Positions 1 to 8,384 of a stretch of DNA of 64,000 nucleotides are shown here, in pieces. This DNA comes from Lichenicoccus sp963693035 (GTDB taxonomy: Bacteria > Pseudomonadota > Alphaproteobacteria > Acetobacterales > Acetobacteraceae), in the NCBI GenBank assembly GCA_963693035.2, contig CAXMMQ010000004.1, positions 186,001-250,000 on the forward strand, written 5' to 3'. The notes under the pieces were generated by a model that searched no databases, was not told where the DNA came from, and saw nothing but the letters and a program-made list of their open reading frames with translations. Positions within the stretch are counted from its first letter, which is position 1; the number at the start of each line of letters is the position of its first letter. Both the position numbers and the translations under genes were made by a program.

Positions 1-1177
1 TATGCGCGTTCAGGAAGGTGCGGATATTGCGCGTCGCCTGGCGCAGCCGCTGGGTGTTCTCGACCAGGCCGATGCGCACGAAGCCCTCGCCGTATTCGCC
101 GAAGCCCAGGCCGGGCGCCACCGCCACGGCGGCTTCCTGCATCAGCAGCTTGGAGAATCCGACGCTGCCGAGATGCACGAAGCGCTCCGGGATCGGCGCC
201 CAGGCGAACATCGAACCCTCTGGCGACGGCACATCCCAGCCCGCCGCCGACAGCCCGCGTATCAGGACGTCGCGGCGCTCGCGATACAACGCGCGCATCT
301 GCTCGACGCACTCCTGCGGGCCGTTTAGCGCTGCCACCGAGGCGACCTGGATCGGCGTGAAGGCTCCGTAGTCGAGATAGGACTTGATGCGGGTCAGCGC
401 GTTGATCAGCCGCGGATTGCCGGCGGCGAAGCCCATGCGCCAGCCGGCCATCGAGTAGGTCTTGGACAGCGAGGTGAACTCGACCGCGACCTCCTTGGCC
501 CCCGGCACCTGCAGGATCGAGGGCGGCGGGGTGTCGCCGAAATAGATTTCCGCATAGGCAAGATCGGACAGGATCCAGATCTCCTCGCGCCGGGCAAAGG
601 CGACCAGTTCCTTGTAGAAATCGAGATCGGCGACGAAGGCGGTCGGGTTCGAGGGGAAATTCACGATCAGCGCGGTCGGCTTCGGCACCGAATGACGCAC
701 CGCCCGCTCCAGGGCGCGCAGCATGTCCTCGTTGGGCCGGGCCGGGATCGAGCGCACCGAGGCGCCGGCGATGATGAAGCCGAACTGGTGGATCGGGTAG
801 GACGGGTTCGGCACCAGGATGGTGTCACCGGGGCTGGTGATCGCCGCCGACAGGTTGGCGAGGCCCTCCTTGGAGCCGAGCGTCGCCACCACCTCTGTCG
901 CCGGGTCGAGTTGCACGTCGAAGCGGCGCGCATAGTAGCCGGCGAGCGCCTTGAGCAGGCCCGGGATGCCCTTGCTGACCGAGTAGCGATGCGAGCGCGG
1001 ATCGGCCACCGTCTCGACCAGCTTGGCCACGATGTGCGGCGGCGTCGGGCTGTCCGGGTTGCCCATGCCGAGGTCGATGATGTCCGCGCCGCGCGCCCGG
1101 GCCGCCGCCTTGGCCTTGTTGACCTCGGCGAACACGTAGGGCGGCAGGCGGCGGATGCGGTGGAACTCTTCGCTCAT
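1..1177 (-). CDS. PLP-dependent aminotransferase, class I/II (3' end outside window)
   Basis: This is a fold-type I aminotransferase resembling the alanine / LL-diaminopimelate aminotransferase group (AlaC-like). It would move an amino group between an amino acid and a 2-oxo acid in the cytoplasm using PLP. The frame opens at an ATG at 1177 (MSEEFHRIRRLPPYVF) and stays open for about 392 residues to the window edge, so only the last few residues are missing. Visible family features are the substrate-loop segment LGMGNPDSPTPPH near the N-terminus, the NFPSNPTA segment, and the PLP-lysine motif SLSKTYSMAGWRMGF. Substrate cannot be fixed from sequence. The gene stands divergent from nothing: the next gene upstream is also on the minus strand, 57 bases away. 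Confidence 0.85.
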   Translation of the reverse strand, partial: MSEEFHRIRRLPPYVFAEVNKAKAAARARGADIIDLGMGNPDSPTPPHIVAKLVETVADPRSHRYSVSKGIPGLLKALAGYYARRFDVQLDPATEVVATLGSKEGLANLSAAITSPGDTILVPNPSYPIHQFGFIIAGASVRSIPARPNEDMLRALERAVRHSVPKPTALIVNFPSNPTAFVADLDFYKELVAFARREEIWILSDLAYAEIYFGDTPPPSILQVPGAKEVAVEFTSLSKTYSMAGWRMGFAAGNPRLINALTRIKSYLDYGAFTPIQVASVAALNGPQECVEQMRALYRERRDVLIRGLSAAGWDVPSPEGSMFAWAPIPERFVHLGSVGFSKLLMQEAAVAVAPGLGFGEYGEGFVRIGLVENTQRLRQATRNIRTFLNAH

Positions 1178-1234
1178 GACTGGCTCACTAGGCTCAAAGG
1201 CACTCTGGACGGACTGGCTGGAACGGCAAGTCCG

Positions 1235-2236
1235 TCACTGTACTAGAGTGAGGCTGGCGCCGCGACCGAATGCGTCCGCCTGCAGCCGGATCGCCCGCGC
1301 CGGCACGCCCTGCGCGCGCAGCATGTCGGCCACTGCCCGGCCGCGCAGGGTCGCAAGGCTCAGTGCGTCCGCCTGCGCGTCCGGCTCCGACGACGCCGCA
1401 CTGCCATAGCCATGCACCAGGATCGTGCCGGCGCCCCGCCGGACCGCGAGCGCATGCACCAGCCCGGTCTCCCCGGACTGCACGACGTCGGTCTCGCCGA
1501 CGAACGCGATCTGGGTGCCGGTCGGGGGCGCCACTTGGTAGTCGGGCAGCACCGCCTGTGCCGCACCGGACGTACGCGCCGCGGCCTCCTCGCTCTGCAG
1601 GCCGGGCAGTTGGGGGGATGCGGGCGGACCACCCGGTATCGCCGGCAGCGTGACCGTGCCGTTCCCGGCATCCGCTGCGGCCGCCGGCACGTCTAGGGCG
1701 GGCATGGCGATCTCGGGATCGGTGTCGGATGCAGTCGCGACGTCGGTCGGCGTGCCGGCAGATCCGGAGGACGCGGCGGGAGTGGCCGGCTTGCCGGCAG
1801 CAGCGGTCGCCGGCGTTGCCTCGGCGGCATCCAGCGTCGCCGAGGATGAACCCGGTGAAGCGGCGGCCGGCGTGCCCGGCTTCGGCCTGGCCGGACGCGC
1901 CGGCAGCACCGGCGGCGGCAGCGGATCGTTGGCGTCTACCCGGGTGGTGAGGTTGCGCTGGCGCAGCAGCGACGCCGTCACCGTCTCTCGCAGCGCCGCT
2001 GAGGCGACCACCGGGGCCTTGGCCGGCACCGTGCCAACATGCGGGTATGGATCGTTCACCCCCGGCGGCGGCGGGCGCTGCCTGGCGATCTCGCCACCCT
2101 GGAGCTGGTGCCACCAGTTGACCGGCGTATCCACGGTGTCCCGGCCGCCGCAGCCGTCCAAAACCAGGGTCGATGCCAGGGCCAGGGCAGCCAGCTTCAG
2201 ACGAGGCGCTCTTGGTCCTGGCCAGTTCTTGCCCAT
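1235..2236 (-). CDS. OmpA-like domain lipoprotein, proline/alanine-rich
   Basis: A 333-residue exported protein. The N-terminus has a basic stretch, a hydrophobic core (LAALALASTLVLDG) and a Cys that could be a lipidation site, although the residue before it (LDGC) is not a perfect lipobox. Residues of about 100-240 are low-complexity Ala/Pro/Thr, as in a periplasmic linker. The last ~75 residues (VHALAVRRGAGTILVHGYGS, then ADMLRAQGVPARAIRLQADAFG) look like a divergent OmpA/MotB peptidoglycan-binding fold. Such proteins tether the outer membrane to the cell wall. The start is the ATG at 2236 because it immediately precedes the signal sequence. The function is inferred from architecture only. 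Confidence 0.6.
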   Translation of the reverse strand: MGKNWPGPRAPRLKLAALALASTLVLDGCGGRDTVDTPVNWWHQLQGGEIARQRPPPPGVNDPYPHVGTVPAKAPVVASAALRETVTASLLRQRNLTTRVDANDPLPPPVLPARPARPKPGTPAAASPGSSSATLDAAEATPATAAAGKPATPAASSGSAGTPTDVATASDTDPEIAMPALDVPAAAADAGNGTVTLPAIPGGPPASPQLPGLQSEEAAARTSGAAQAVLPDYQVAPPTGTQIAFVGETDVVQSGETGLVHALAVRRGAGTILVHGYGSAASSEPDAQADALSLATLRGRAVADMLRAQGVPARAIRLQADAFGRGASLTLVQ

Positions 2237-2389
2237 CTCTGTCCCGATCCCGCTTGCCTCCAGGGTTTAGCGTGGCGCGGCCCGGAAGCAAGCCATCGGC
2301 GTTGCGGGCCGCCTGACCGACTGCTTGGACGAGGCGCCGAAACAGGATACCAACAGCGGATCAGCGATCCGGCTACAGGGAGACTAAGC

Positions 2390-3073
2390 ATGAACGGCAT
2401 GTCGCCGACACACCGTATCCGGATGGATGACGAGGATCCGGAGAACCCGGATGGCCCCGACATTCCGGAGCCGAACGGTCCGGAGCCCAAGGAGCCGGGA
2501 GACAACAAGACCCTCTCCTCGCCGATCAACGAGCTCGAGAGCCGCCTGTTCGACCAGCGCAAGGTGCTGATCTTCGGGGCGATCAACGACAAGGTGGCGC
2601 GCGACGTCACCGGCCGGCTGCTGGCCCTGGCCGGCGCCTCGGACAAGCCGATCGACGTCTACATCAATTCGCCGGGCGGCCACGTGGAGAGCGGCGACAC
2701 CATCCACGACATGATCCGCTTCGTAGACAAGGTGGCGCCGGTCCGGGTCATCGGCACCGGCTGGGTCGCCAGCGCCGGCGCCCTGATCTTCGTGGCAGGC
2801 GTGAAGGAGCGCCGTCTCTGCCTGCCCAACACCCGCTTCCTGCTGCACCAGCCGATGGGCGGGGTGCGTGGCCCGGCGGTGGATATCGACATCGAGGCGC
2901 GCGAGATCATCAAGATGCGCGAGCGCCTCAACCGGCTGTTCTCGCGCGAGACCGGGCAGACCTACGAGAAGGTCTCCAAGGACACCGACCGCAACTACTG
3001 GATGAGCGCCGAGGAGGCGATCAAGTACGGCATGGTGTCGCGCATCATCGAGAGCGTCACCGAACTGACCTGA
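2390..3073 (+). CDS. clpP: ClpP-family serine protease with an Asn in the triad position
   Basis: A 227-residue ClpP homologue, the proteolytic subunit that works with ClpA/ClpX-type unfoldases. The ClpP fold is plain: YINSPGGHVESGDTIHDMI, then the nucleophile segment GTGWVASAGALI (Ser128) and the His segment NTRFLLHQPMGG (His153). The third triad position, normally Asp in the DTERD motif, is Asn202 here (DTDRNYWMSAEEA). A 45-residue acidic, proline-rich N-terminal extension (DDEDPENPDGPDIPEPNG) replaces the usual short propeptide. The start at 2390 follows a purine-rich CAGGGAGA. The open frame extends further upstream but without family similarity. Stand-alone; no clpX or tig neighbour. It is likely a second, specialised ClpP isoform. 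Confidence 0.85.
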   Translation: MNGMSPTHRIRMDDEDPENPDGPDIPEPNGPEPKEPGDNKTLSSPINELESRLFDQRKVLIFGAINDKVARDVTGRLLALAGASDKPIDVYINSPGGHVESGDTIHDMIRFVDKVAPVRVIGTGWVASAGALIFVAGVKERRLCLPNTRFLLHQPMGGVRGPAVDIDIEAREIIKMRERLNRLFSRETGQTYEKVSKDTDRNYWMSAEEAIKYGMVSRIIESVTELT

Positions 3074-3235
3074 GAGCCCGTTTGAGAGTGCGCTACGGTG
3101 AGTCAGAGGCGCCAACGCCGCCGCCCGGCGTGCCTGTCGAGAACCGGAGCGGAGCGGCCTCCTGGCCGTCAGCACCGGAAGCGCAGACAGGTGCGTCGGA
3201 TGACCACCGTAGTAGCATTATCAAACGGACTCTGA
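3073..3235. repeat. Long imperfect palindromic intergenic element
   Basis: The 160 bases after clpP fold back on themselves. The left arm (GAGCCCGTTTGAGAGTGCGC, from 3074) matches the reverse complement of the right arm (ending GTAGCATTATCAAACGGACT at about 3231) with several mismatches. The pairing continues inward through CGTGCCTGTC / GACAGGTGCG. It looks like a mobile intergenic palindrome (MITE- or REP-like) that may also act as a transcription stop for clpP. Confidence 0.5.
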
Positions 3236-3243
3236 CGCTTCGA

Positions 3244-3271
3244 CCCGAACCGGCCCTGTAGCCGGTTCGGG
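3244..3271 (-). terminator. Hairpin downstream of argC
   Basis: A perfect 11-bp stem (CCCGAACCGGC at 3244-3254 with GCCGGTTCGGG at 3261-3271) and a 6-base loop lie immediately past the argC stop. There is no strong T-run on the minus-strand side, so it is a terminator-like hairpin rather than a proven intrinsic terminator. Confidence 0.5.
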
Positions 3272-3275
3272 GCTC

Positions 3276-4184
3276 TCAGTCCGCTTCCAGCCCCAGCATC
3301 AGCCGGATATTCTGCAACGCTGCGCCGGATGCGCCCTTGCCGAGATTGTCGAGCTGCGCAGTCAGCAGCACGTGGGATCCGGACGCGCCGGCATGGACGG
3401 CGAGCTTCATGCGATCGCTCCCGGCCAGTTCCTCGGCACTCAGTTCAGCCGCACTCTGCACCACGCCGACCACCGTGCCACCGGTATAGCGCGCCCGCAG
3501 ACAGTCCTGCAGGTCGGCGACCGTGCCTCGCAGCTGTGCAAGATGCAGCGGGATCGACACGATCATGCCCTGCGCGAAATGTCCGACCGAGGGGACGAAC
3601 ACCGGTGGCGTTGCCAGCCGGGCGTGCGCGGTGATCTCCGGCAGGTGCTTGTGCGCGAGCCCCAGGCCATACAGCATAAAGGCCGGCCCGCCCGTGGTCT
3701 CATGCGCCGCGATCATGCTGCGTCCGCCGCCGGAGTAGCCGCTGACCGCATTGATCGAAAGCGGCAGGTCGGCGGGCACCAGCGCGGCATCGACCAGCGG
3801 CCGCAGCAGCGCGATCGCGCCGGTTGCATAGCAACCGGGGTTCGAGACACGCGGCGCCGTGGCGATCGCCTCGGCCTGTCCGGGCGTCAGTTCCGGAAAG
3901 CCATAGACCCAGTCCGGCGCAGTCCTGAAAGCAGTGCTCGCATCGAGCAGGCGTGGCGCGTTCACGTCCAGCGAGGCCATCAGGGCAGCAGATTCGCGCG
4001 CGGCGTCGTCCGGCAGGCACAGGACCACAAGGTCGACCTCGCGCATCAACGCCAGCCGCGCCTCGGGATCCTTGCGCTTGTCCGGTGCAATCGAACGCAC
4101 CGTCACCGGCAGGTCCTGCAGACGCGTGCGTATGCCCAGGCCGGTGGTGCCTGCCTCGCCGTCGATGAAAATGCTGGCGACCAT
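3276..4184 (-). CDS. argC: N-acetyl-gamma-glutamyl-phosphate reductase (type 2)
   Basis: This NADP-dependent enzyme of arginine synthesis reduces N-acetylglutamyl 5-phosphate to the semialdehyde in the cytoplasm. The protein has 302 residues, the length of the short ArgC subfamily. It shows the N-terminal Rossmann segment IFIDGEAGTTGLGIRTRL, the catalytic Cys118 in SNPGCYATGAI, and the conserved SGYSGGGRSMI segment. The gene is followed by a hairpin at 3244-3271. It lies downstream of rplM-rpsI on the same strand but is separated from them by a strong intrinsic terminator, so it probably has its own promoter in the 4185-4216 interval. Confidence 0.95.
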   Translation of the reverse strand: MVASIFIDGEAGTTGLGIRTRLQDLPVTVRSIAPDKRKDPEARLALMREVDLVVLCLPDDAARESAALMASLDVNAPRLLDASTAFRTAPDWVYGFPELTPGQAEAIATAPRVSNPGCYATGAIALLRPLVDAALVPADLPLSINAVSGYSGGGRSMIAAHETTGGPAFMLYGLGLAHKHLPEITAHARLATPPVFVPSVGHFAQGMIVSIPLHLAQLRGTVADLQDCLRARYTGGTVVGVVQSAAELSAEELAGSDRMKLAVHAGASGSHVLLTAQLDNLGKGASGAALQNIRLMLGLEAD

Positions 4185-4216
4185 CGGCCGGCCCCTCCGC
4201 TGGAACTCCGGATGTA

Positions 4217-4249
4217 CAAGAAAAAGGGCGGAACCCGAAGGTCCCGCCC
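4217..4249 (-). terminator. Rho-independent terminator of rplM-rpsI
   Basis: Read on the minus strand this is GGGCGGGACC, a TTCG tetraloop, GGTTCCGCCC and then TTTTTCTTG. It has a 10-bp stem with a single G-T wobble, a stable UUCG loop and a T-run, placed 26 bases after the rpsI stop. It is the clearest intrinsic terminator in the window. Confidence 0.9.
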
Positions 4250-4274
4250 ACTGGTCCTTGCCCTGAGGCCGGGA

Positions 4275-4781
4275 TCAGCGCTTGGAGAACTGGAACGAGC
4301 GACGCGCCTTCATGCGGCCGTACTTCTTGCGCTCGACCACGCGGCTGTCGCGGGTCAGGAAGCCGGCAACCTTGAGGATGCCACGCAGGCCCGGCTCATA
4401 GTAGGTCAGCGCCCGGCTGATGCCGTGACGCAGCGCGCCGGCCTGGCCGGAGAGGCCGCCGCCGGTCACGGTGCAATAGACGTCGAACTGGTTGTAGCGG
4501 TCGGCGACCAGGAACGGCTGGGTGATCAGCATGCGCAACACGGGCCGCGCGAAGTAGGTGCCGACCTTCTTGCCGTTGACGCTGATCTCGCCCTTGCCGG
4601 GCTTGATCCAGACGCGGGCAATGGCGTTCTTGCGGCGGCCGGTCGCATACGAGCGTCCGAGCGCGTCGCGCTTTGCCTCATAGCGGGGGGCGTCATCGGG
4701 TGTCACGGCCACGCCTGCGCTGACCGCAAGGTCCTTGAGGTCGGCCAGCGAGCCGGTGCGGGGGGTCTGGGTCTCTGACAT
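4275..4781 (-). CDS. rpsI: 30S ribosomal protein S9
   Basis: A small-subunit protein whose C-terminal tail reaches the P-site tRNA. The 168-residue product has the alphaproteobacterial ~45-residue N-terminal extension, then the S9 core (YATGRRKNAIARVWIKPGKG, GGLSGQAGALRHGISRAL), and ends in the typical basic tail KKYGRMKARRSFQFSKR. It starts two bases after the rplM stop and ends before a strong terminator, forming the conserved L13-S9 operon. Confidence 0.98.
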   Translation of the reverse strand: MSETQTPRTGSLADLKDLAVSAGVAVTPDDAPRYEAKRDALGRSYATGRRKNAIARVWIKPGKGEISVNGKKVGTYFARPVLRMLITQPFLVADRYNQFDVYCTVTGGGLSGQAGALRHGISRALTYYEPGLRGILKVAGFLTRDSRVVERKKYGRMKARRSFQFSKR

Positions 4782-4783
4782 GC

Positions 4784-5269
4784 TCAGGCTCCGACGCTCT
4801 TCTTGTTGTTGACGGAGTTCTTCCGGTTCAGACTGGCGACGTCGAGCGACGCCGGCTGCTGGCCGTCATGCGGATGCGTCGTGCCGCCATACACATACAG
4901 GTGCTTCATCTGAGCACGCTGCAGCGGGCCGCGGGTGATCATGCGCTCGACCGCCTTGGTGATCACATGGCCCGGGTTCTTGCCCTCGAGGCGCTGCGCG
5001 ATGGTGCGCTGCTTGATCCCGCCAGCATAGCCGGTGTGGTAGTGGAACAGCTTCTGGCCGGCCTTGTTGCCGGTGAGGCGAACCTTCTCGGCATTGACGA
5101 CGACGACGTTGTCGCCGCAATCGACATGCGGGGTGAATTGCGGCTTGTGCTTGCCGCGCAGGCGCTGGGCGATGATGGCGGCAAGCCGACCGAGAACGAG
5201 GCCGTCGGCATCGATCAGGATCCAGCCCTTCGTCACCTCCGCAGGCTTCAGCGAGAGGGTGGTCTTCAT
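4784..5269 (-). CDS. rplM: 50S ribosomal protein L13
   Basis: A large-subunit assembly protein of 161 residues, standard for alphaproteobacteria. It shows the L13 features WILIDADGLVLGRLAAIIAQ, the core KPQFTPHVDCGDNVVVVNAE, and the MLPRGPLQR-like motif here read as MITRGPLQRAQMKHLYVY. It is the first gene of the rplM-rpsI operon. The promoter should lie in the 5270-5421 gap shared with the divergent reductase gene. Confidence 0.98.
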   Translation of the reverse strand: MKTTLSLKPAEVTKGWILIDADGLVLGRLAAIIAQRLRGKHKPQFTPHVDCGDNVVVVNAEKVRLTGNKAGQKLFHYHTGYAGGIKQRTIAQRLEGKNPGHVITKAVERMITRGPLQRAQMKHLYVYGGTTHPHDGQQPASLDVASLNRKNSVNNKKSVGA

Positions 5270-5421
5270 GGATGATGGGTTCCGTCAGGTGGCGTCAAGG
5301 CGCGGTTTATGATCGCCCAGGCGTGCCACGTCAAGTCGGATCGGCAAAACCCGATATTTGAACAGGGTTTTCTGTTGCGGTATTCCAATACCGCAGCTTG
5401 TGGGTGGCCGGCTTGAGCGGG

Positions 5422-6282
5422 ATGGCTCTCCCCGCCCGGGTGCATGTCATCGGCGCCTCCGGGCGCTCCGGTGCCGCATTGTGCCGCGCCCTGCTCGCCG
5501 CCGGCGTCGCGGTGGCGCCGGTGGTGCGAAACCTCGAACGCTGGCGAGCGACCGCCCTTCCCGGCGACGCCCGCCTTGCCGATATCGAGGCGCCGGAGGC
5601 CCTGCGCCCGGCCTTGTCCGATGCCACCCACATCGTCTGCACCGCGCATGCCCGCAACGCCGGGCGGGTGATCGAGGCAGCGTCCGCTTCCGCGCAACTG
5701 GTGTTCCTCGGCAGCACCCGCAAATTCACCCGCTGGCCGGACCCGCACGGCAACGGCGTACTGGCCGGTGAGCGGGCGCTGCTGCAATCGGGGCGCCGCG
5801 GCATCATGCTGCATCCCACGATGATCTATGGCGCCGACGGCGAGAACAATGTGCGCCGCCTCGCGTCCCTGCTGCGTCGCCTGCCGCTGGTGCCGCTGCC
5901 CGGCGGCGGCCGCGCGCTGGTGCAGCCGATCAACCAAGCCGACCTGACCCGGGCCATCCTGGCCTGCCTTGGTCGCGAGTGGACCGGGCCGAACAGCCTG
6001 GTCGTCGCCGGCCCGCAGCCGGTGTCCTACCGCGACTTCGTGGCCGCGATCGGTCTCGCCTGGGGCTTGCCGCCAAGACGCGTGGTCGCGATCCCGGCGG
6101 CGCTGCTGATCCCGCTCTCGGTGCTGACCATGGCGCTGCCGGGACTGCCCTCGATCGGCCCGGCCGAGATACGCCGCCTGATGGAGGACAAGGCGTTCGA
6201 TATCGGCCCGATGCGCGACCTGCTCGGGATCGAGCCGATCAGCCTGGAGCAGGGCCTGGCGGCGATGGCGCCAGCCGCCTGA
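5422..6282 (+). CDS. NAD(P)-binding NmrA/SDR-type protein
   Basis: A 286-residue atypical short-chain dehydrogenase / NmrA-like protein. The dinucleotide-binding motif VHVIGASGRSGAALCRALL lies at the N-terminus; a Tyr in the HPTMIYGADGENNVRRL segment sits where atypical SDRs keep theirs. The C-terminal part (QPINQADLTRAILACL) is the usual segment of NDUFA9-like epimerase folds. The ATG at 5422 is chosen because it directly precedes the Rossmann strand; a TTG at 5398 is possible. The substrate is unknown. The last 44 bases overlap the convergent mobA gene. Confidence 0.7.
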   Translation: MALPARVHVIGASGRSGAALCRALLAAGVAVAPVVRNLERWRATALPGDARLADIEAPEALRPALSDATHIVCTAHARNAGRVIEAASASAQLVFLGSTRKFTRWPDPHGNGVLAGERALLQSGRRGIMLHPTMIYGADGENNVRRLASLLRRLPLVPLPGGGRALVQPINQADLTRAILACLGREWTGPNSLVVAGPQPVSYRDFVAAIGLAWGLPPRRVVAIPAALLIPLSVLTMALPGLPSIGPAEIRRLMEDKAFDIGPMRDLLGIEPISLEQGLAAMAPAA

Positions 6283-6829
6283 CGGCTTCGGCGAGATCAT
6301 CCGGCGTGTTGACGTTGAAGAATGGATCAGGCGCGCCGAACTTCACCTCGCGCATACCGAGCAGGCGGCCGAACACGAACACCGAGCGGCGGTCGTCGGT
6401 GGCCAGGAACTCGCGCAGCCGAAGGCGGCAATCGACCCGCCAGTGCGCCACCAGGTGATGCCGGCGTCCTTCAGAAACGGCCACCGCCGGCGCCGGCGAC
6501 AAGGCGGCCAGGAGTACGTCCGGGATGAAGGGCGTATCGCCAGGCACGCTGACGAGGCTCTCGTACCCTCGCGCTGCCGCCCAGTCGAGCCCGCGCATCA
6601 GGCCAGCCAGCGGTCCCTGGTCCGGCACCTCGTCGGCCAGCACCGGCAGACCATGGTCGGCGAACCGCGCCGGGTCGCCATTGGCGCTCAAGGCCAGCGG
6701 ACCGATCTGCGGCGCCAGCCTGTCGATCACATGACGCAGCAATGTCCGATCGCCGAGCGGCAGAAGCGGCTTGTCGAGGCCGCCCATGCGTCGACCCGCG
6801 CCACCGGCCAGGATCAACCCGGCAATCAC
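6239..6829 (-). CDS. mobA: Molybdenum cofactor guanylyltransferase
   Basis: Transfers GMP from GTP to molybdopterin to make the guanine dinucleotide form of the molybdenum cofactor, in the cytoplasm. The 196-residue protein has the nucleotidyltransferase motif LILAGGAGRRMGGLDKPLLPLG, the EVPDQGPLAGLMRGL segment, the metal-binding VSVPGDTPFIP, and the NVNTPDDLAEA C-terminal motif typical of MobA. It overlaps the 3' end of the convergent upstream gene by 44 bases. No other molybdopterin genes are nearby. Confidence 0.92.
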   Translation of the reverse strand: MIAGLILAGGAGRRMGGLDKPLLPLGDRTLLRHVIDRLAPQIGPLALSANGDPARFADHGLPVLADEVPDQGPLAGLMRGLDWAAARGYESLVSVPGDTPFIPDVLLAALSPAPAVAVSEGRRHHLVAHWRVDCRLRLREFLATDDRRSVFVFGRLLGMREVKFGAPDPFFNVNTPDDLAEAVRRLAPSPPGPAPG

Positions 6830-6842
6830 GACCTGATAGAAC

Positions 6843-6919
6843 TGGGGCGAACGACGGGGCTCGAACCCGCGACATCCAAGACCACAACCTGGCGCTCTAC
6901 CAGCTGAGCTACGTCCGCC
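6843..6919 (-). tRNA. tRNA-His (anticodon GTG)
   Basis: Read on the minus strand from 6919 the sequence folds as a tRNA. The acceptor is GCGGACG / CGTTCGC with the extra G(-1) opposite discriminator C, the histidine identity pair. It has the D-arm TAGCTCAGCTGGTAGAGC, the anticodon stem CCAGG / CTTGG around TTGTGGT, a T-arm with GGTTCGAGCC, and an encoded 3' CCA (6843-6845). Confidence 0.97.
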
Positions 6920-6934
6920 ACCGAGGCGCCCGAT

Positions 6935-8146
6935 CTAGGGGAACCGCCGTGCTCCGTCAACGGCTGCGCCGGGCTGGGGTCGATCGCGGCCGAACAGCGC
7001 CGCCAGCCGGTCGATCGCCTCCTGCAGCACTGCCTCGCGCTTGCAGAACGCAAACCGCACCAGATGCTGCGGCCCAGCGCCGCCATTGTAGAACGCCGGC
7101 ACCGGGATCGCCGCCACCCTGGCCTGCTCGGTTATGTGGCGGCAGAACGCTGCTGCGTCGCCCGTGAAGCCGAGCGGCCGGTAGTCGGCGATCACGAAGT
7201 AGCTGCCCGAACATGGCAGCACCGCGAAGCCGATCCGCCGGAGCCCGGCGCTGAACATGTCCCGGCGCGCCGCCAGGCTCGACGACAACGCGGCGAAATA
7301 GGCCTCGTCGCGTGCCAGACCGAGCGCCACCGCGCGCTGCAGGTTGGGCGGGGTGGTGAAGGTCAGGTTCTGGTGCGCCTTCGCGACGATGGCGGCGAGC
7401 GGCGCCGGCGCGGTCACGTAGCCGACTTTCCAGCCGGTGAGGGAAAAGCTCTTGCCGGCGCTGCCGATGCGCAGGCAGCGCTCGCGCATGCCCGGCAGCG
7501 TCATCAGCGGCACATGCCGCGCCGGCGCGAAAACCAGGTGCTCGTAGACCTCGTCGCAGACAGCATAGGCGTCGTGCTGCACCAGCAGATCGGCGATGAT
7601 CCCCAGCTCCTCGCGCGTGAACACCTTGCCGGTCGGGTTCATCGGCGAGTTCAGCAGGATCGCCTTGGTGCGCGGCCCGAAGGCGGCGGCCAGCTCGGCG
7701 CGGTCGAGCGACCAGTCCGGCTCGTGCAGCCGCACCAGGCGCGGCACCCCGCCGAGCAGCCGGATCGTCGGCAGGTAGGTGTCGTAGAGCGGCTCGATCA
7801 GCACCACCTCGTCGCCTGGATCGATCAGGGCGGCGAGCGAGGCCGCGAGCGCCTCGGTGGCGCCGGAGGTCACCACCACCTCGGTCGCGGGATCGACCGC
7901 GAGCCCATAGAAGCGCCGGTTCACCTCGGCCACCGCGGCACGCAGCTCGGGCAGTCCGGTCAGCGGCGGATACTGGTTGCGGTGGTCGAGCAGCGCATCC
8001 GCCGCCGCCCGCACGATGTCTCCGGGGCCCTCGGTGTCGGGAAATCCTTGTCCCAGGTTGATGGCGTCATGCTGCACTGCGAGCGCTGACATCACCGTGA
8101 AGATGGTGGTGGGCAGGGCGGACAGCATGCTGTTGCCGGTCTTCAT
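6935..8146 (-). CDS. PLP-dependent aminotransferase, kynurenine/methionine aminotransferase-like
   Basis: A 403-residue fold-type I aminotransferase related to YbdL and kynurenine aminotransferases. Visible motifs are INLGQGFPDTEGP near the N-terminus, TSGATEALAASLAAL, LLNSPMNPTGKVF, VCDEVYEHLVF and the PLP-lysine segment GSAGKSFSLTGWKVGY. It would transaminate an aromatic or sulphur amino acid. The start is the ATG at 8146 (MKTGNSMLSALP), which matches the family N-terminus; upstream in-frame sequence lacks similarity. It ends 16 bases from the tRNA-His gene on the same strand and is divergent from glnB. Confidence 0.85.
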   Translation of the reverse strand: MKTGNSMLSALPTTIFTVMSALAVQHDAINLGQGFPDTEGPGDIVRAAADALLDHRNQYPPLTGLPELRAAVAEVNRRFYGLAVDPATEVVVTSGATEALAASLAALIDPGDEVVLIEPLYDTYLPTIRLLGGVPRLVRLHEPDWSLDRAELAAAFGPRTKAILLNSPMNPTGKVFTREELGIIADLLVQHDAYAVCDEVYEHLVFAPARHVPLMTLPGMRERCLRIGSAGKSFSLTGWKVGYVTAPAPLAAIVAKAHQNLTFTTPPNLQRAVALGLARDEAYFAALSSSLAARRDMFSAGLRRIGFAVLPCSGSYFVIADYRPLGFTGDAAAFCRHITEQARVAAIPVPAFYNGGAGPQHLVRFAFCKREAVLQEAIDRLAALFGRDRPQPGAAVDGARRFP

Positions 8147-8384
8147 CGGATGACACGCTTCATCGGCGGGCGGGTTCCAGAGCTGGCAGTCGGCCGGGAC
8201 AGGCCGCACAGTATGGGGTGCGATTGCCGTGCGTGCCACCTTGTGCAACCTTGCCGCCCGGCGGAAACATGCCCGGGCGTGCTTCGCGCCGACAGTCAGT
8301 CCGGCTCAAGCCGGCGGAACCGAACCCCTGCGCGAGCCGCGCCTGCGACGGGTTCAAGGGAGGAAGCCGGGTCGCCGGCGCCGC

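Noticed and set aside
6843..6919. tRNA-His as a second integration site
   Set aside because: Its CCA is intact, no integrase is adjacent, and no partial copy of its 3' end was seen in the window.
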